From: Bradyrhizobium sp. ISRA430
GTDB lineage: Bacteria > Pseudomonadota > Alphaproteobacteria > Rhizobiales > Xanthobacteraceae
Assembly: GCF_029909975.1 (NCBI RefSeq)
Contig: NZ_CP094516.1
Coordinates: 7,852,501 to 7,916,500, forward strand
DNA: 64,000 bases
Reading direction: 5' to 3'
Under the pieces are notes generated by a model. The model was not told the DNA's origin. It worked only from the letters and a program-made list of their open reading frames with translations, and searched no databases. Positions 8,541 through 16,300 of this stretch are shown in pieces. How positions within the stretch are numbered: position 1 is the first letter of the stretch; each line of letters opens with the position of its first letter. The translations under genes were made by a program, and so were the position numbers.

Positions 8541-9335
8541 ATGCCGAAATTCCTTCGCATCGGGGTCCATCAGTCGAACGTTTCCGGATACACGTCGAAG
8601 GCCTGGTGTGTTGGCCGGGTTGGCTCGGCGGTTTTCCTGAAGTGGGGCGCCGTGGAGGTCCATGGTGCCGGAGACGGACGAAAGGTCTACTGGACGATTC
8701 CACCGCGGGAAAAAACAATCCGTTGCGGCACGGCGCAGCGTGCCATGGACTATGCAAAAGCCGCGATCGCGCGGCGACGCAACCATCGCTATGAGCCGCT
8801 GACGGGACCGATCGCGATCCGGCGCCGGTCCGCCGAGCGTGGCACTGAGCTCAAACCAGCGCTCGCCACGATCCTGATCGTCGATATCGTCCGCTCCACC
8901 GAAAAAGCCGCGAAGCTGGGCGATGCGCGTTGGACAAAGGTGATGAGTCACTATTACGCCGCCGTCCGCAAAGAGCTGAAGACTTCGCGCGGAAAGGAAG
9001 TCGTGACGACGGGAGACGGACTGCTGGCGACGTTCAAGGCGCCGGCTGCCGGTATCGGTTGCGCGACCGCGATCCAAAAGGCCGTGCGCACGCTGGGGCT
9101 CGAGATCAGGGTGGGGCTGCATGCGGGCGAGTACAAGGTGAGCGGGGCCGAGGTTGTCGGTCTCGCGTTTCACATCGGCGCGCGCGTCGCCGCGAAAGCG
9201 CGTGCCGGCGAAGTCCTGGTCTCGAGCGCGGTCAAGGACCTGATGTCGCAGTCCCAAATCCGCTTCAGGGATCACGGCGTCCACCAGCTCAAAGGCGTGC
9301 CGGAGCGATGGCGCCCGTACCGGGTCGAAGATTGA
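8541..9335 (+). CDS. WGR-like domain fused to class III nucleotide cyclase domain
   Basis: This is a 264-residue protein. Residues 1-95 resemble a WGR domain (VGRVGSAVFLKWG, later KVYWTIPP and RAMDYAKAAIARRR), otherwise found in DNA-repair and polymerase-associated proteins. Residues 105-260 are a class III adenylate/guanylate cyclase homology domain (ILIVDIVRSTEKAAKLGD, then VTTGDGLLATF). Both candidate metal-binding aspartates are present (VDIVRST and GDG), and the closing segment HQLKGVPERWRPYRV is typical. It may make a cyclic nucleotide in response to a signal sensed by the N-terminal part. It is transcribed divergently from the glycine-rich repeat operon across the inverted repeat at 8335-8379. 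Confidence 0.85.
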   Translation: MPKFLRIGVHQSNVSGYTSKAWCVGRVGSAVFLKWGAVEVHGAGDGRKVYWTIPPREKTIRCGTAQRAMDYAKAAIARRRNHRYEPLTGPIAIRRRSAERGTELKPALATILIVDIVRSTEKAAKLGDARWTKVMSHYYAAVRKELKTSRGKEVVTTGDGLLATFKAPAAGIGCATAIQKAVRTLGLEIRVGLHAGEYKVSGAEVVGLAFHIGARVAAKARAGEVLVSSAVKDLMSQSQIRFRDHGVHQLKGVPERWRPYRVED

Positions 9336-9427
9336 AGTGTCCTTGCCGGTGCGGCCACCGGTTTTGCCTAGCCCGCTGCCCGGTGTCGAGGACATCATTC
9401 TCAAACGCGTTCGGCAAATCCCGTCGG

Positions 9428-9754
9428 CTAAGCGGGCCGCGAAGGCAGCGAGGTCATCGCTTCCAGTTGCGCTGTTCGCGTTGCCAGTCCAGCGAGCAAG
9501 CTCTTGTGCAGCCGATCCTCGGGTTCGAAATTTTGCGCGAGCCTTCGGACGGTCTCGACAAATCGCAAGCGATAAGTCGCCGCCCTGTCGACGATCTCCA
9601 GCGCGCGGGACAGGTGCAACTGAGCCTCCGCCGAATCGCCCAAGGCAAGCGCAGTACGCGCGAGCAGTCCGTGGGCCTGGGCGAGGTGATTGAGATCCGG
9701 AGCCGTTGCGACGTAGTCGCGGAGCCGGCGTGCGGCGCGATTCTCCTTCAGCAT
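9428..9754 (-). CDS. Small TPR-like helical protein
   Basis: This is a 108-residue alpha-helical protein. The ATG at 9754 is preceded by GAGGAG seven bases upstream, which favours this start over longer readings. Residues 15-55 (LNHLAQAHGLLARTALAL, then EAQLHLSRALEIVD) look like one or two tetratricopeptide helices. It resembles the C-terminal tail of larger TPR regulators, such as the BTAD-type protein further right, so it may be a detached remnant. The 5' end overlaps, on the opposite strand, the fossil transporter end at 9759-9875. Function is unknown. Confidence 0.5.
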   Translation of the reverse strand: MLKENRAARRLRDYVATAPDLNHLAQAHGLLARTALALGDSAEAQLHLSRALEIVDRAATYRLRFVETVRRLAQNFEPEDRLHKSLLAGLATRTAQLEAMTSLPSRPA

Positions 9755-9758
9755 CCCG

Positions 9759-9875
9759 GCACTCCTCGCAGGAATGGCGCTCGGGATTCTTGCTTTTCGC
9801 TGCGTCAATGACGCGCTGTTCCGGCGAATTATTCTCGGCATCCTGCTGGTTTCGGGACTGTTGCTGGTGTTGTAG
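9759..9875 (+). pseudogene. C-terminal remnant of a TauE/SafE-type sulfite exporter
   Basis: Reading in frame from 9759 to the TAG at 9873-9875 gives about 38 residues (start ALLAGMALGILAFR, end GILLVSGLLLVL). This matches the last transmembrane helix and typical C-terminus of TSUP/TauE-SafE transporters. The upstream sequence in this frame does not continue the family, and the opposite strand carries the start of another gene. I read it as a decayed 3' end left after deletion or rearrangement. The following 217 bases, to the DUF992 gene, hold nothing I can assign. Confidence 0.4.
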
Positions 9876-10092
9876 CTACGCCAGTCGCGCCTCCAGTTAC
9901 ATGGCAGCCATTCGAGCACGCACGAGATCGCAATCCTCAGTGCTGGACGTGCCAAGTCCCGCCACTTGGCGGCTCAGAACGGGCCACACAGAGCTCTTGT
10001 CAGACGCGCACCAGGAGCCACAAGTTGAACGGAAGCAGCACGCGCGGCGGATGCTGCCAGTGTGCTGCTTCACTTCGTCGACGATGGCGTCG

Positions 10093-10620
10093 TCACCGCG
10101 CTCTACGCACAGGCGCAGCGGCCGGCCGTAATTCCATTCTGGATACGCCGGCTGCAATGTTCACGCCTGTCTGCGCCTGGACGGATACTGGCTGCAAAGC
10201 GACCGTGCGATCCGAACCTCCGACCAGGAGGTTGGCACCAACTCCGGCGCCGACCGTGCCGCCGGCGGTCGCGCCCGCATAGGTCCCGGTCAACGCCGCT
10301 CGGCGTAGCGTGGTTGGTGCGAAAACGGCCCAAGTGAGCTGACCGCCGGACGTGGCCCCTATGTCGAGGCCAAGCGTGCTGACCGTGCCTTCGTATGCCT
10401 CGCGCGCCCTGCCTCGCGCCGATGCATAGATGCAGCTCAACTGCCGCTGTCCTCCGACGATCATGCCGACTCCGGGCGCTATGTTGCACGTGAGCGTGCC
10501 GACCCTGGCTCGCCCGGCTTCCTGCGCCGTTGCCGGAGCCGCGGCAACGGCGAGCGCCAGGGCGGCGCATGCGGCGGCGAGGTTGCTCAGCCGTGTTCCC
10601 TTCAGCGATGCTCTGATCAT
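10093..10620 (-). CDS. DUF992 family exported protein
   Basis: This 175-residue protein starts at ATG 10620, with GGAGG six bases upstream on the coding strand. It has a Sec signal peptide (LAAACAALALAVAAAPATAQ) and a DUF992 domain starting RVGTLTCNIAPGVGM. Two cysteines (LTCN and LSCIY) could form a disulfide. A glycine-rich hydrophobic stretch (GATAGGTVGAGVGANLLVGG) near the end is usual for the family. DUF992 proteins are common, small periplasmic or envelope proteins of rhizobia with no established function. It is monocistronic, with about 200 bases of unassigned sequence upstream. Confidence 0.85.
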   Translation of the reverse strand: MIRASLKGTRLSNLAAACAALALAVAAAPATAQEAGRARVGTLTCNIAPGVGMIVGGQRQLSCIYASARGRAREAYEGTVSTLGLDIGATSGGQLTWAVFAPTTLRRAALTGTYAGATAGGTVGAGVGANLLVGGSDRTVALQPVSVQAQTGVNIAAGVSRMELRPAAAPVRRAR

Positions 10621-10831
10621 GCGCGGCCTCCATCGATGGATTTCTGATGGTCCCTCAATGCGCATTGACCTGGCGATGTTCCCGTTGCTCGCAGGGCCGG
10701 ACCAGAATGGGTCCACCGCGCTGGAGCCGCATGGCGACTCAGGTCGTGGCCAAGCGGCGGCAAGAAGCGAGCGGCCAAGCCGCAGCGGAAAATAGCCCAG
10801 AGCGGTTCCGCCTCAATCGGAGCGAGGTTAG

Positions 10832-11251
10832 CTATCCGAGAGGCCGTGCTTGCCTGAAATGGAAACGATTGGGAGCGAACCTCCGGGCTACAGTGCGCAC
10901 CTCATCCTCGCATGTTTCCAGCGCGATCTTCTGGGCGAGCATGACGTCTCCGATCGGCAGAGCGCCGATCGGCATGAAACACAACCCGACCCGTAGGCGA
11001 CCTCGCTCGTCGATTTCGCATATGTTGACCGAGGCTCCGGCGTGGATCCTGTATCGAATGCCGCTGTCCCTCCCGATCACCTCGAAGTAGCCTTTCCTGG
11101 CGAACTGTTCACGCTGGGCCGGCGACAGCCATTGCTGCAAGAGCCGCAGCGACCGGCCCTCTGGCGTGCCCTCGGCGCCATGCAGGATAAAGAGCGCTCT
11201 CGCCGCTTTCATTCGGGAGCGGCCGCCCGGCGAGGGTCGAAAGCCGAACAT
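10832..11251 (-). CDS. Hypothetical protein, about 139 residues
   Basis: The likely protein begins MFGFRPSPGG at ATG 11251. A second possible start is 11212 (MKAARALFILHG). A longer in-frame extension to 11527 exists but runs across the neighbouring small gene and has non-coding character. Residues 15-65 are helical and mention-worthy for LLQQWLSPAQREQF, a pattern seen in small rhizobial proteins. The rest looks like a small beta-barrel-type domain (GIRYRIHAGASVNICEID). It follows a 73-residue gene by 11 bases, so the two probably form an operon. No family is recognised. Confidence 0.6.
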   Translation of the reverse strand: MFGFRPSPGGRSRMKAARALFILHGAEGTPEGRSLRLLQQWLSPAQREQFARKGYFEVIGRDSGIRYRIHAGASVNICEIDERGRLRVGLCFMPIGALPIGDVMLAQKIALETCEDEVRTVARRFAPNRFHFRQARPLG

Positions 11252-11262
11252 GACCGTCCCGG

Positions 11263-11484
11263 CTAGCCGCCAACCAATCTGGGAAAGAATACGGTCTCCT
11301 TTGCAATCGGATCGAACGATCGGATTTGCGAGACCTGACCTGGACCCACCCGGACCGCCGCGGTGAAGCCGGCATCGGTGAGTTCCTGAAACCGCTGCTC
11401 CGCTCTTGCCAGTTCTTGCGCGTCGTCCGCATTGAAATGATGTCGGCTGTCGCCGCTGCGGTCCATCACGATCTGGATTGCCAT
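11263..11484 (-). CDS. Small conserved hypothetical protein (73 residues)
   Basis: ATG 11484 is preceded by GGAGGA six bases away, which fixes the start. The protein (MAIQIVMDRSGDSRHHF..., ending ETVFFPRLVGG) is short, soluble and mixed alpha/beta. A helical Glu/Ala/Arg segment (residues 22-35) follows the His-rich start. By my recollection close relatives occur widely in Bradyrhizobium, but no function is known. It is upstream of, and probably co-transcribed with, the hypothetical gene ending at 10832. Confidence 0.7.
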   Translation of the reverse strand: MAIQIVMDRSGDSRHHFNADDAQELARAEQRFQELTDAGFTAAVRVGPGQVSQIRSFDPIAKETVFFPRLVGG

Positions 11485-11641
11485 GATCGTCCTCCTCGGA
11501 TTGCTGGTCGCCAAGGATCTCGATCAAGTATCGAGCCGAAGTCGCAGACTTTCAAGGGGGGCGTCGCAATGGCGGCCTGGCTCGCGGACCGCACAGCCCG
11601 CCTTCGCACTTCGGCTTGGCAGGATTCGTACGCCTCGCGCT

Positions 11642-11696
11642 ACAGCCGTCTGAGCTCGCTTGCCGAGCCGAAGCTCGCGAAGCGAGCGAAGGCTGT
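11642..11696. repeat. Imperfect palindrome
   Basis: Outer arms ACAGCC (11642-11647) and GGCTGT (11691-11696) enclose inner arms GCTCGCTT (11654-11661) and AAGCGAGC (11680-11687). The structure could form a cruciform or hairpin. It lies about 15 bases before the tRNA-derived fragment and may be part of an element end. Confidence 0.45.
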
Positions 11697-11710
11697 GGGC
11701 GCGACTAGAG

Positions 11711-11735
11711 CCTGCAACCAGACCGTTATGAGCGG
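11711..11735 (-). repeat. tRNA-Ile(CAU) fragment, candidate att remnant
   Basis: These 25 bases are identical to 18828-18852, the part of the tRNA-Ile(CAU) gene running from the anticodon arm to the T-stem, in the same orientation. Identity extends to 27 of 28 if one mismatch is allowed. A partial tRNA copy about 7.1 kb from the intact gene is the usual trace of site-specific integration at a tRNA. No integrase gene remains in the window. Confidence 0.5.
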
Positions 11736-12017
11736 GAAGATAAAGAGCGCGTTCGTTGATTTTTCTTGCGTTTTTGTTCGGGGTCGATCGCGTTCGTCGC
11801 GTTTCGTTCACGCCGTTTCTGGTGCGAAATTGGTGCGGTGCGCCTGCGGCTGATTACCCGAGGGCTCTGTGTTTGAGACGTCCGCTTCCGGATCGGACGC
11901 GACGATCATGGCTGAACTCTGCCGACTAAAATTCCGCCCACACCCGGCTCGTCGAATTTGGCCCAACCTGTGCGGTTGCCGATTTGAGCTGAATTCGTCT
12001 TCTTGCCGGAACGCCGG

Positions 12018-12170
12018 TCAAAAACCGGGACTCAAATCAACTCCGTAGCTTGCCAAGAGGAGCGACACGAACAGGCCGGCCGTGCCTAGAATGACAAGCG
12101 CCTTGAGACACTCGGCCTGAACCGATTTTGAGGGAAACGCCCGGGAAAAAGCTCTTGCGATGACAGCCAT
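12018..12170 (-). CDS. Small membrane protein (50 residues)
   Basis: This short gene reads MAVIARAFSRAFPSKSV..., a single transmembrane helix (ALVILGTAGLFVSLLLA) and the end SYGVDLSPGF. ATG 12170 is preceded by a GAGGT ribosome binding site. The arrangement is a basic cytoplasmic N-terminus of about 22 residues, one membrane span and a short outside tail. By my recollection, near-identical small proteins recur in many copies in Bradyrhizobium genomes. No function is known. It lies just downstream of the membrane-protein gene ending at 12178, on the same strand. Confidence 0.65.
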   Translation of the reverse strand: MAVIARAFSRAFPSKSVQAECLKALVILGTAGLFVSLLLASYGVDLSPGF

Positions 12171-12177
12171 TGTGACC

Positions 12178-12585
12178 TCAGGATTTTGACGGCACGTAGC
12201 TCATGGATCGGGCGGCGGCAGCTCGATCGCCGGCGTCGAGGCGGCCCGCGCCGCACCATTCGAGGTCTGGGTGCGGGAGGACCGCGCCGTTGGAAGACAG
12301 GCCGGCACCGCGAAGGCCAAGGCATAACGGTGGTCCTGAACGCCTGCGGCGCGGCACGCGGTACGCGCCAATCCGCCGTCTGATCTGCATCAGACGGGCA
12401 AGGTTGATAGGGAGAAGGACGAGGTGAAGCAATAACACCGGATAGATGTGCGCCATTGCTCCAAACAAGATGAACAGGATGTTGCTTCCCATGGCCAGGA
12501 GGCGCAGACGAAGCATGCTGGTCGTGCAGAACGTTGCCAGGACCGTCGCTGACGCCGCATAGCCTAGTAGATCGGTCCGGCTCAT
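12178..12585 (-). CDS. Multi-spanning membrane protein, unknown family
   Basis: This is a 135-residue protein with three short hydrophobic helices in residues 5-68 (GYAASATVLATFCTTSM, then LLAMGSNILFILFGAMA, then PVLLLHLVLLPINLARL). The pattern matches the N-terminal membrane module that precedes cyclic-nucleotide-binding or CBU_0592/YgjV-like domains. The last 60 residues are Arg/Gly-rich and do not look like the rest of a domain, so the C-terminus may have drifted after a frameshift. Its ATG overlaps the stop of the upstream small gene by 4 bases, indicating coupled translation. Confidence 0.6.
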   Translation of the reverse strand: MSRTDLLGYAASATVLATFCTTSMLRLRLLAMGSNILFILFGAMAHIYPVLLLHLVLLPINLARLMQIRRRIGAYRVPRRRRSGPPLCLGLRGAGLSSNGAVLPHPDLEWCGAGRLDAGDRAAAARSMSYVPSKS

Positions 12586-12818
12586 TTTCCGTCAACATGC
12601 TGGTGCGCTCCGGAAGATGCATTCAGCTCGCTAACAATGCTGTGTTTGGCCTGATCAATGAGATCACGGTACCTAAGGAGCACACGTTCCGCCTGGAGTC
12701 GGCGCGAATGATGCAGAGCATCGACAATCGTCACAAGAATGGTTTTTGTTGTTCGTAGTAGACTTGGCGATGACTCACGAAGAGAGATCTTCGTCGCAAT
12801 TGATGGCGCGTATCTCAT
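12582..12818 (-). CDS. Small hypothetical protein (78 residues)
   Basis: ATG 12818 has AGGAGT seven bases upstream. The protein is basic and helical (ILVTIVDALHHSRRLQAERV), with no membrane segment or signal peptide. The His/Arg-rich helix could bind nucleic acid, but this is a guess from composition. The gene is the first of a coupled pair: its stop overlaps the start of the membrane-protein gene by 4 bases. Similar short proteins are common in Bradyrhizobium by my recollection, with no assigned role. Confidence 0.6.
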   Translation of the reverse strand: MRYAPSIATKISLRESSPSLLRTTKTILVTIVDALHHSRRLQAERVLLRYRDLIDQAKHSIVSELNASSGAHQHVDGK

Positions 12819-12939
12819 TATCGATACTCCTTGTCTCAAGAACATGGTGCGTAGCCTGGCCTGGGCGTTACAATAGGGATGTGATGTAGGAGGAACATGG
12901 AAATGGAGATGCCGTTCGTGGTCGGGTGAGACCGTCGGA

Positions 12940-13143
12940 TCAATCACCGTCGGAAAAGACGAATGTCATGTCGTGGATCCTCTGCACCGGAAGGTTTTTG
13001 GTAGGCGCCTCGGAGACATCCACGCTCACGCTCCCGGTGGAGCCCAGCACCGCTGCGGCTTTCGGAGCGGAGAAGAAAGCCAGCTTCACGCCGAATCCGA
13101 CCAGGATGACAGTCGCAATTGCGATAACGGGATGGGAGCGCAT
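12940..13143 (-). CDS. Small membrane-anchored protein (67 residues)
   Basis: ATG 13143 is preceded by GGAGG six bases upstream. Residues 5-28 (VIAIATVILVGFGVKLAFF) form one membrane helix or an uncleaved signal. A short tail rich in Ser, Val and Asp follows (SVSVDVSEAPTKN), ending FVFSDGD. It is probably tethered on the outer face of the inner membrane. It is first in the leftward run of small genes 13143-12018 and close to the start of the large regulator on the other strand. No family or function is recognised. Confidence 0.6.
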   Translation of the reverse strand: MRSHPVIAIATVILVGFGVKLAFFSAPKAAAVLGSTGSVSVDVSEAPTKNLPVQRIHDMTFVFSDGD

Positions 13144-13309
13144 GATGGTCCTCCGATTTTGCGGCCGGGGATGTCCCAGCAAATCGTCGAGCGAGACCAA
13201 TTGAAGCCCGCCACTATCGTCGCCGGCGTCAGTGGCGCGTTACAGCGGCGTTATTTCCGCTCGAAGGGCCCTGAAAACGTGTAGAGTGAGCCTGTCAGGG
13301 GGCATCACC

Positions 13310-16300
13310 GTGCGAATCCTGCGCGCGCCAATGGACGGATCGCGGTCCCCGGAGTTCAGTCTCTCGTTGTTGGGAGGCTTCGAGCTGACCGGACCGGATG
13401 GCGTTGTCGAGCTGCCTAGCAAGAAACTTGCGGGTTTGCTGGCTTATCTGGCCTGCAACGCCCCCCGGCCGCAGTCGCGTGCGAAGCTGTCGACCCTTCT
13501 GTGGGGCTCGCATTTCGAAGCGCAGGCCAAGCAGAACCTACGCCAGGCTCTCTTCCGCCTGCGCAAAGTGCTCGGTCACGCTCTGGAGAGCGACGGCGAA
13601 GTCGTATCGCTTAACGCGGCGAGCGTTCTATGCGATGTCAGCCGCTTCGAGGCCCTGGTCCGTGAGGGCAGCCGAGATGCCCTGAGTGCGGCAACCGATC
13701 TCTACCGGGGCCGGTTGATCGATGACGTTACTATCGGTGAAGAGGGCTGGAACGAATGGCTCACCGGTGAACGCGACAGGTTACTCGAGCTCGCCCTTGG
13801 CGCCATGGTAGGGCTCGGCGAGCAGGAGCTGGCCGCAGGCCGCGCCGAGCACGCCCTGAAGGCCGGCCACCGCGCCATCGCCCTCAACAACATGCGGGAG
13901 GACGCCCATCGGCTGGTCGTACGGGCGCTGGCGGCCACCGGACGCAAGGCCGAAGCGCTCGCCCACTACCAGGACCTCGTTGCCCTGCTCAAGCGGGAGC
14001 TGAATACGGAGCCCGACGCAGCGACCAGATCGCTCGCCGCCAAGCTGCGCGGCCTGCGGCCGCCGAGCGGATCGCCCGCCGTCAGCGAGGTGGCCAAGCC
14101 CGCGCCGTTACATCGCGACCGGCCGTCGGCTGCAGTGCCGCCTTCGACCAGTGCGAGCGGAGGCCCCGACCCGGAGGTGAACGCCGAGAGGCCCGGCGCG
14201 CCGAGCGCTGCGCCATCGTCTGCGGTTCTCTCGGGTGGCCTCGAGCGGCGACAGTTGACGATCCTGGTTTGCAAAAAGGTCGGCTCAACGCCGCTTTCGG
14301 CACGCCTCGACCCCGAGGACATGCGTGATGTGATCGCCGCATTCCACAAGGTGGTCGCCGACGCGGTGGCGCGATTTGACGGATTTGTCGCCCAGTACCA
14401 GAGCGATGGCGCGCTCGTCTATTTCGGTTACCCAGAAGCTCACGAGTACGATGCTGAGCAGGCCGTGCGCGCCGGTCTTGCGATCGTCGCTGCTGTTGGC
14501 TCGCTGAAGGTCTCTTCCGGCGTTCCCCTTCAGGCGCGCGCTGGCATTGCCACCGGCGTGGTTGTCGTCGGCGAGCAGATGGCGGGCACCGATGTCCTGC
14601 AATTCGTCGCGATCGGTGAGACGCCAGACCTCGCGGCTCAGATGCAGGCCGTGGCTTCGCCCGGCGAGGTCGTCATCGCGGCCAGCACACGGCGGCTGAC
14701 GGGGCGATTGTTCGACTGTCGTCCGCTCGGTGCCGATGAGGTGACGCGATTGCCGCAGCCGGTGGAGGCGTGGCGGGTGCGCGGCGAGACTGCCGGCGTC
14801 AATCGATTCGAGGCGCGACGCATCGGTGCGCTGCCGCCGCTTGTTGGTCGCCAGGAGGAGATCGAGCTGCTGCTGCGCCGCTGGAAGCAGGCCAAGCTCG
14901 GCGAGGGCCGTGTGGTGCTGCTCTCTGGGGAGCCAGGCATCGGCAAGTCGCGCATCGCCGAAAGCCTGCTGGACGCGCGCGAGGGTGAGCCGCATGCGCG
15001 CCTTCGCTATTTCTGCTCTCCCCACCATACGAACAGCCCGCTGTACCCGTTCATTACCCAGCTCGAGGGGGCTGTCGGCTTCGAGCCCGGCAGCGACGCC
15101 AGGGCAAAGCTCGACAGACTCGAGGCTTTGCTCAAGCAGACGTCGAAAAATGTACTACGCGACGTGACGCTCGTCGCTGAGCTGTTGGCAGTGCCAGTCG
15201 AGGACCGCTACCCGGCATTGGCGATCAGCCCGGAGCAGAAGCGAGAGCTGATTCTCACGGCGCTTCTCGATCAGCTCGACGGTTTAGCGGCGAGTAACCC
15301 TGCCCTGATCGTGTTCGAGGACATCCACTGGATTGATCCGACATCGCTCGACCTGCTCGATCGATTGGTTTCTCGCGCGGCCTACCTGCCAATGCTGTTG
15401 GTTGTCACAATGCGGCCAGAGCTCCAGCCAGCCTGGGTCGGGCAGCCGCATGTGACGATGCTGCCGTTGAGCCGCCTTGGCCGACGCGATAGCGTCGGCA
15501 TCATCGGGGGTGTCACCAGGAACAAGGAGCTGCCCGAGACAGTCGTCGAGCAGATCCTAGCCCACACAGATGGCGTGCCCCTGTTCATCGAGGAACTGAC
15601 CAGCGCGCTGATTGAAAGCGGTGTCCTCCACGAGACTGCCGGCGGTTACCTGCTCGACGGACCACTGCCGCAGCTTGCCATACCGACGACGCTACAGGGC
15701 TCGCTGGTGGCGCGTCTCGACCGGATTGGCGCGGCCAAGGATGTGGCGATGATCGGCGCGGCAATCGGACGGGAGTTCCCCCGCGAGTTAATTGCCGCGG
15801 TGTCGGATCTGGCCGCCATGGACCTCGACGCGGCACTGGAGCGGCTGACAGCCTCCGGCCTCGTCTCCAGACGCGGAATGTCGTCAGACGCGACCTACGC
15901 GTTCAAGCACGCGCTGGTGCAGGATGCCGCCTACGCCACGATGCTCAAGAGTCGACGTCGGCAATTGCACGCGAGCATCGGCAAAGCGCTGGTCGAGCGG
16001 TTCCCGGCGGTGGCCGAAAGCCAACCCGAGGTGGTCGCCCACCATTTAACGGAGGCCGGGCTTGCCAGCGAGGCGATTGGCTATTGGGCTAGGGCGGGTC
16101 GGCTTGCGTCCGCGCGATGGGCTCACCGCGAAGCCCTCAACTCTTTTGAGCAGGCGCTGCATTTCCTCGCGGCGCTGCCGGAGAGCCGGGCCACGCTGGA
16201 GCAAGGCTTCGAGATCCAGATGGAGCTGCGGACGGTCCTGAACCGCATGGGTGAGGCCCGGGCGGTGCTGGAGCGCGTGCGCGAGGCCGAGCAGCTCGCG

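Larger units (their letters stand above)
11485..12017. other. Gene-poor region with inverted repeat and tRNA fragment
   Basis: No convincing gene is visible in these 533 bases; the frames that stay open have no family character. The stretch carries an imperfect palindrome at 11642-11696, a tRNA-derived fragment at 11711-11735, and just after it T-rich sequence and a GGTGCGAAATTGGTGCGGTGC direct-repeat-like motif at about 11820-11840. The composition suggests the scar of a mobile element. Confidence 0.5.

Noticed and set aside
9897..10157. 86-codon minus-strand frame with a Cys-rich segment
   Set aside because: No ribosome binding site, family or partner; it overlaps the end of the DUF992 gene, so it is not supported as a gene.
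11524..11853. Open frames on both strands over the tRNA-derived fragment
   Set aside because: They include translated tRNA antisense (CNQTVMSG) and low-complexity sequence; no coding evidence.
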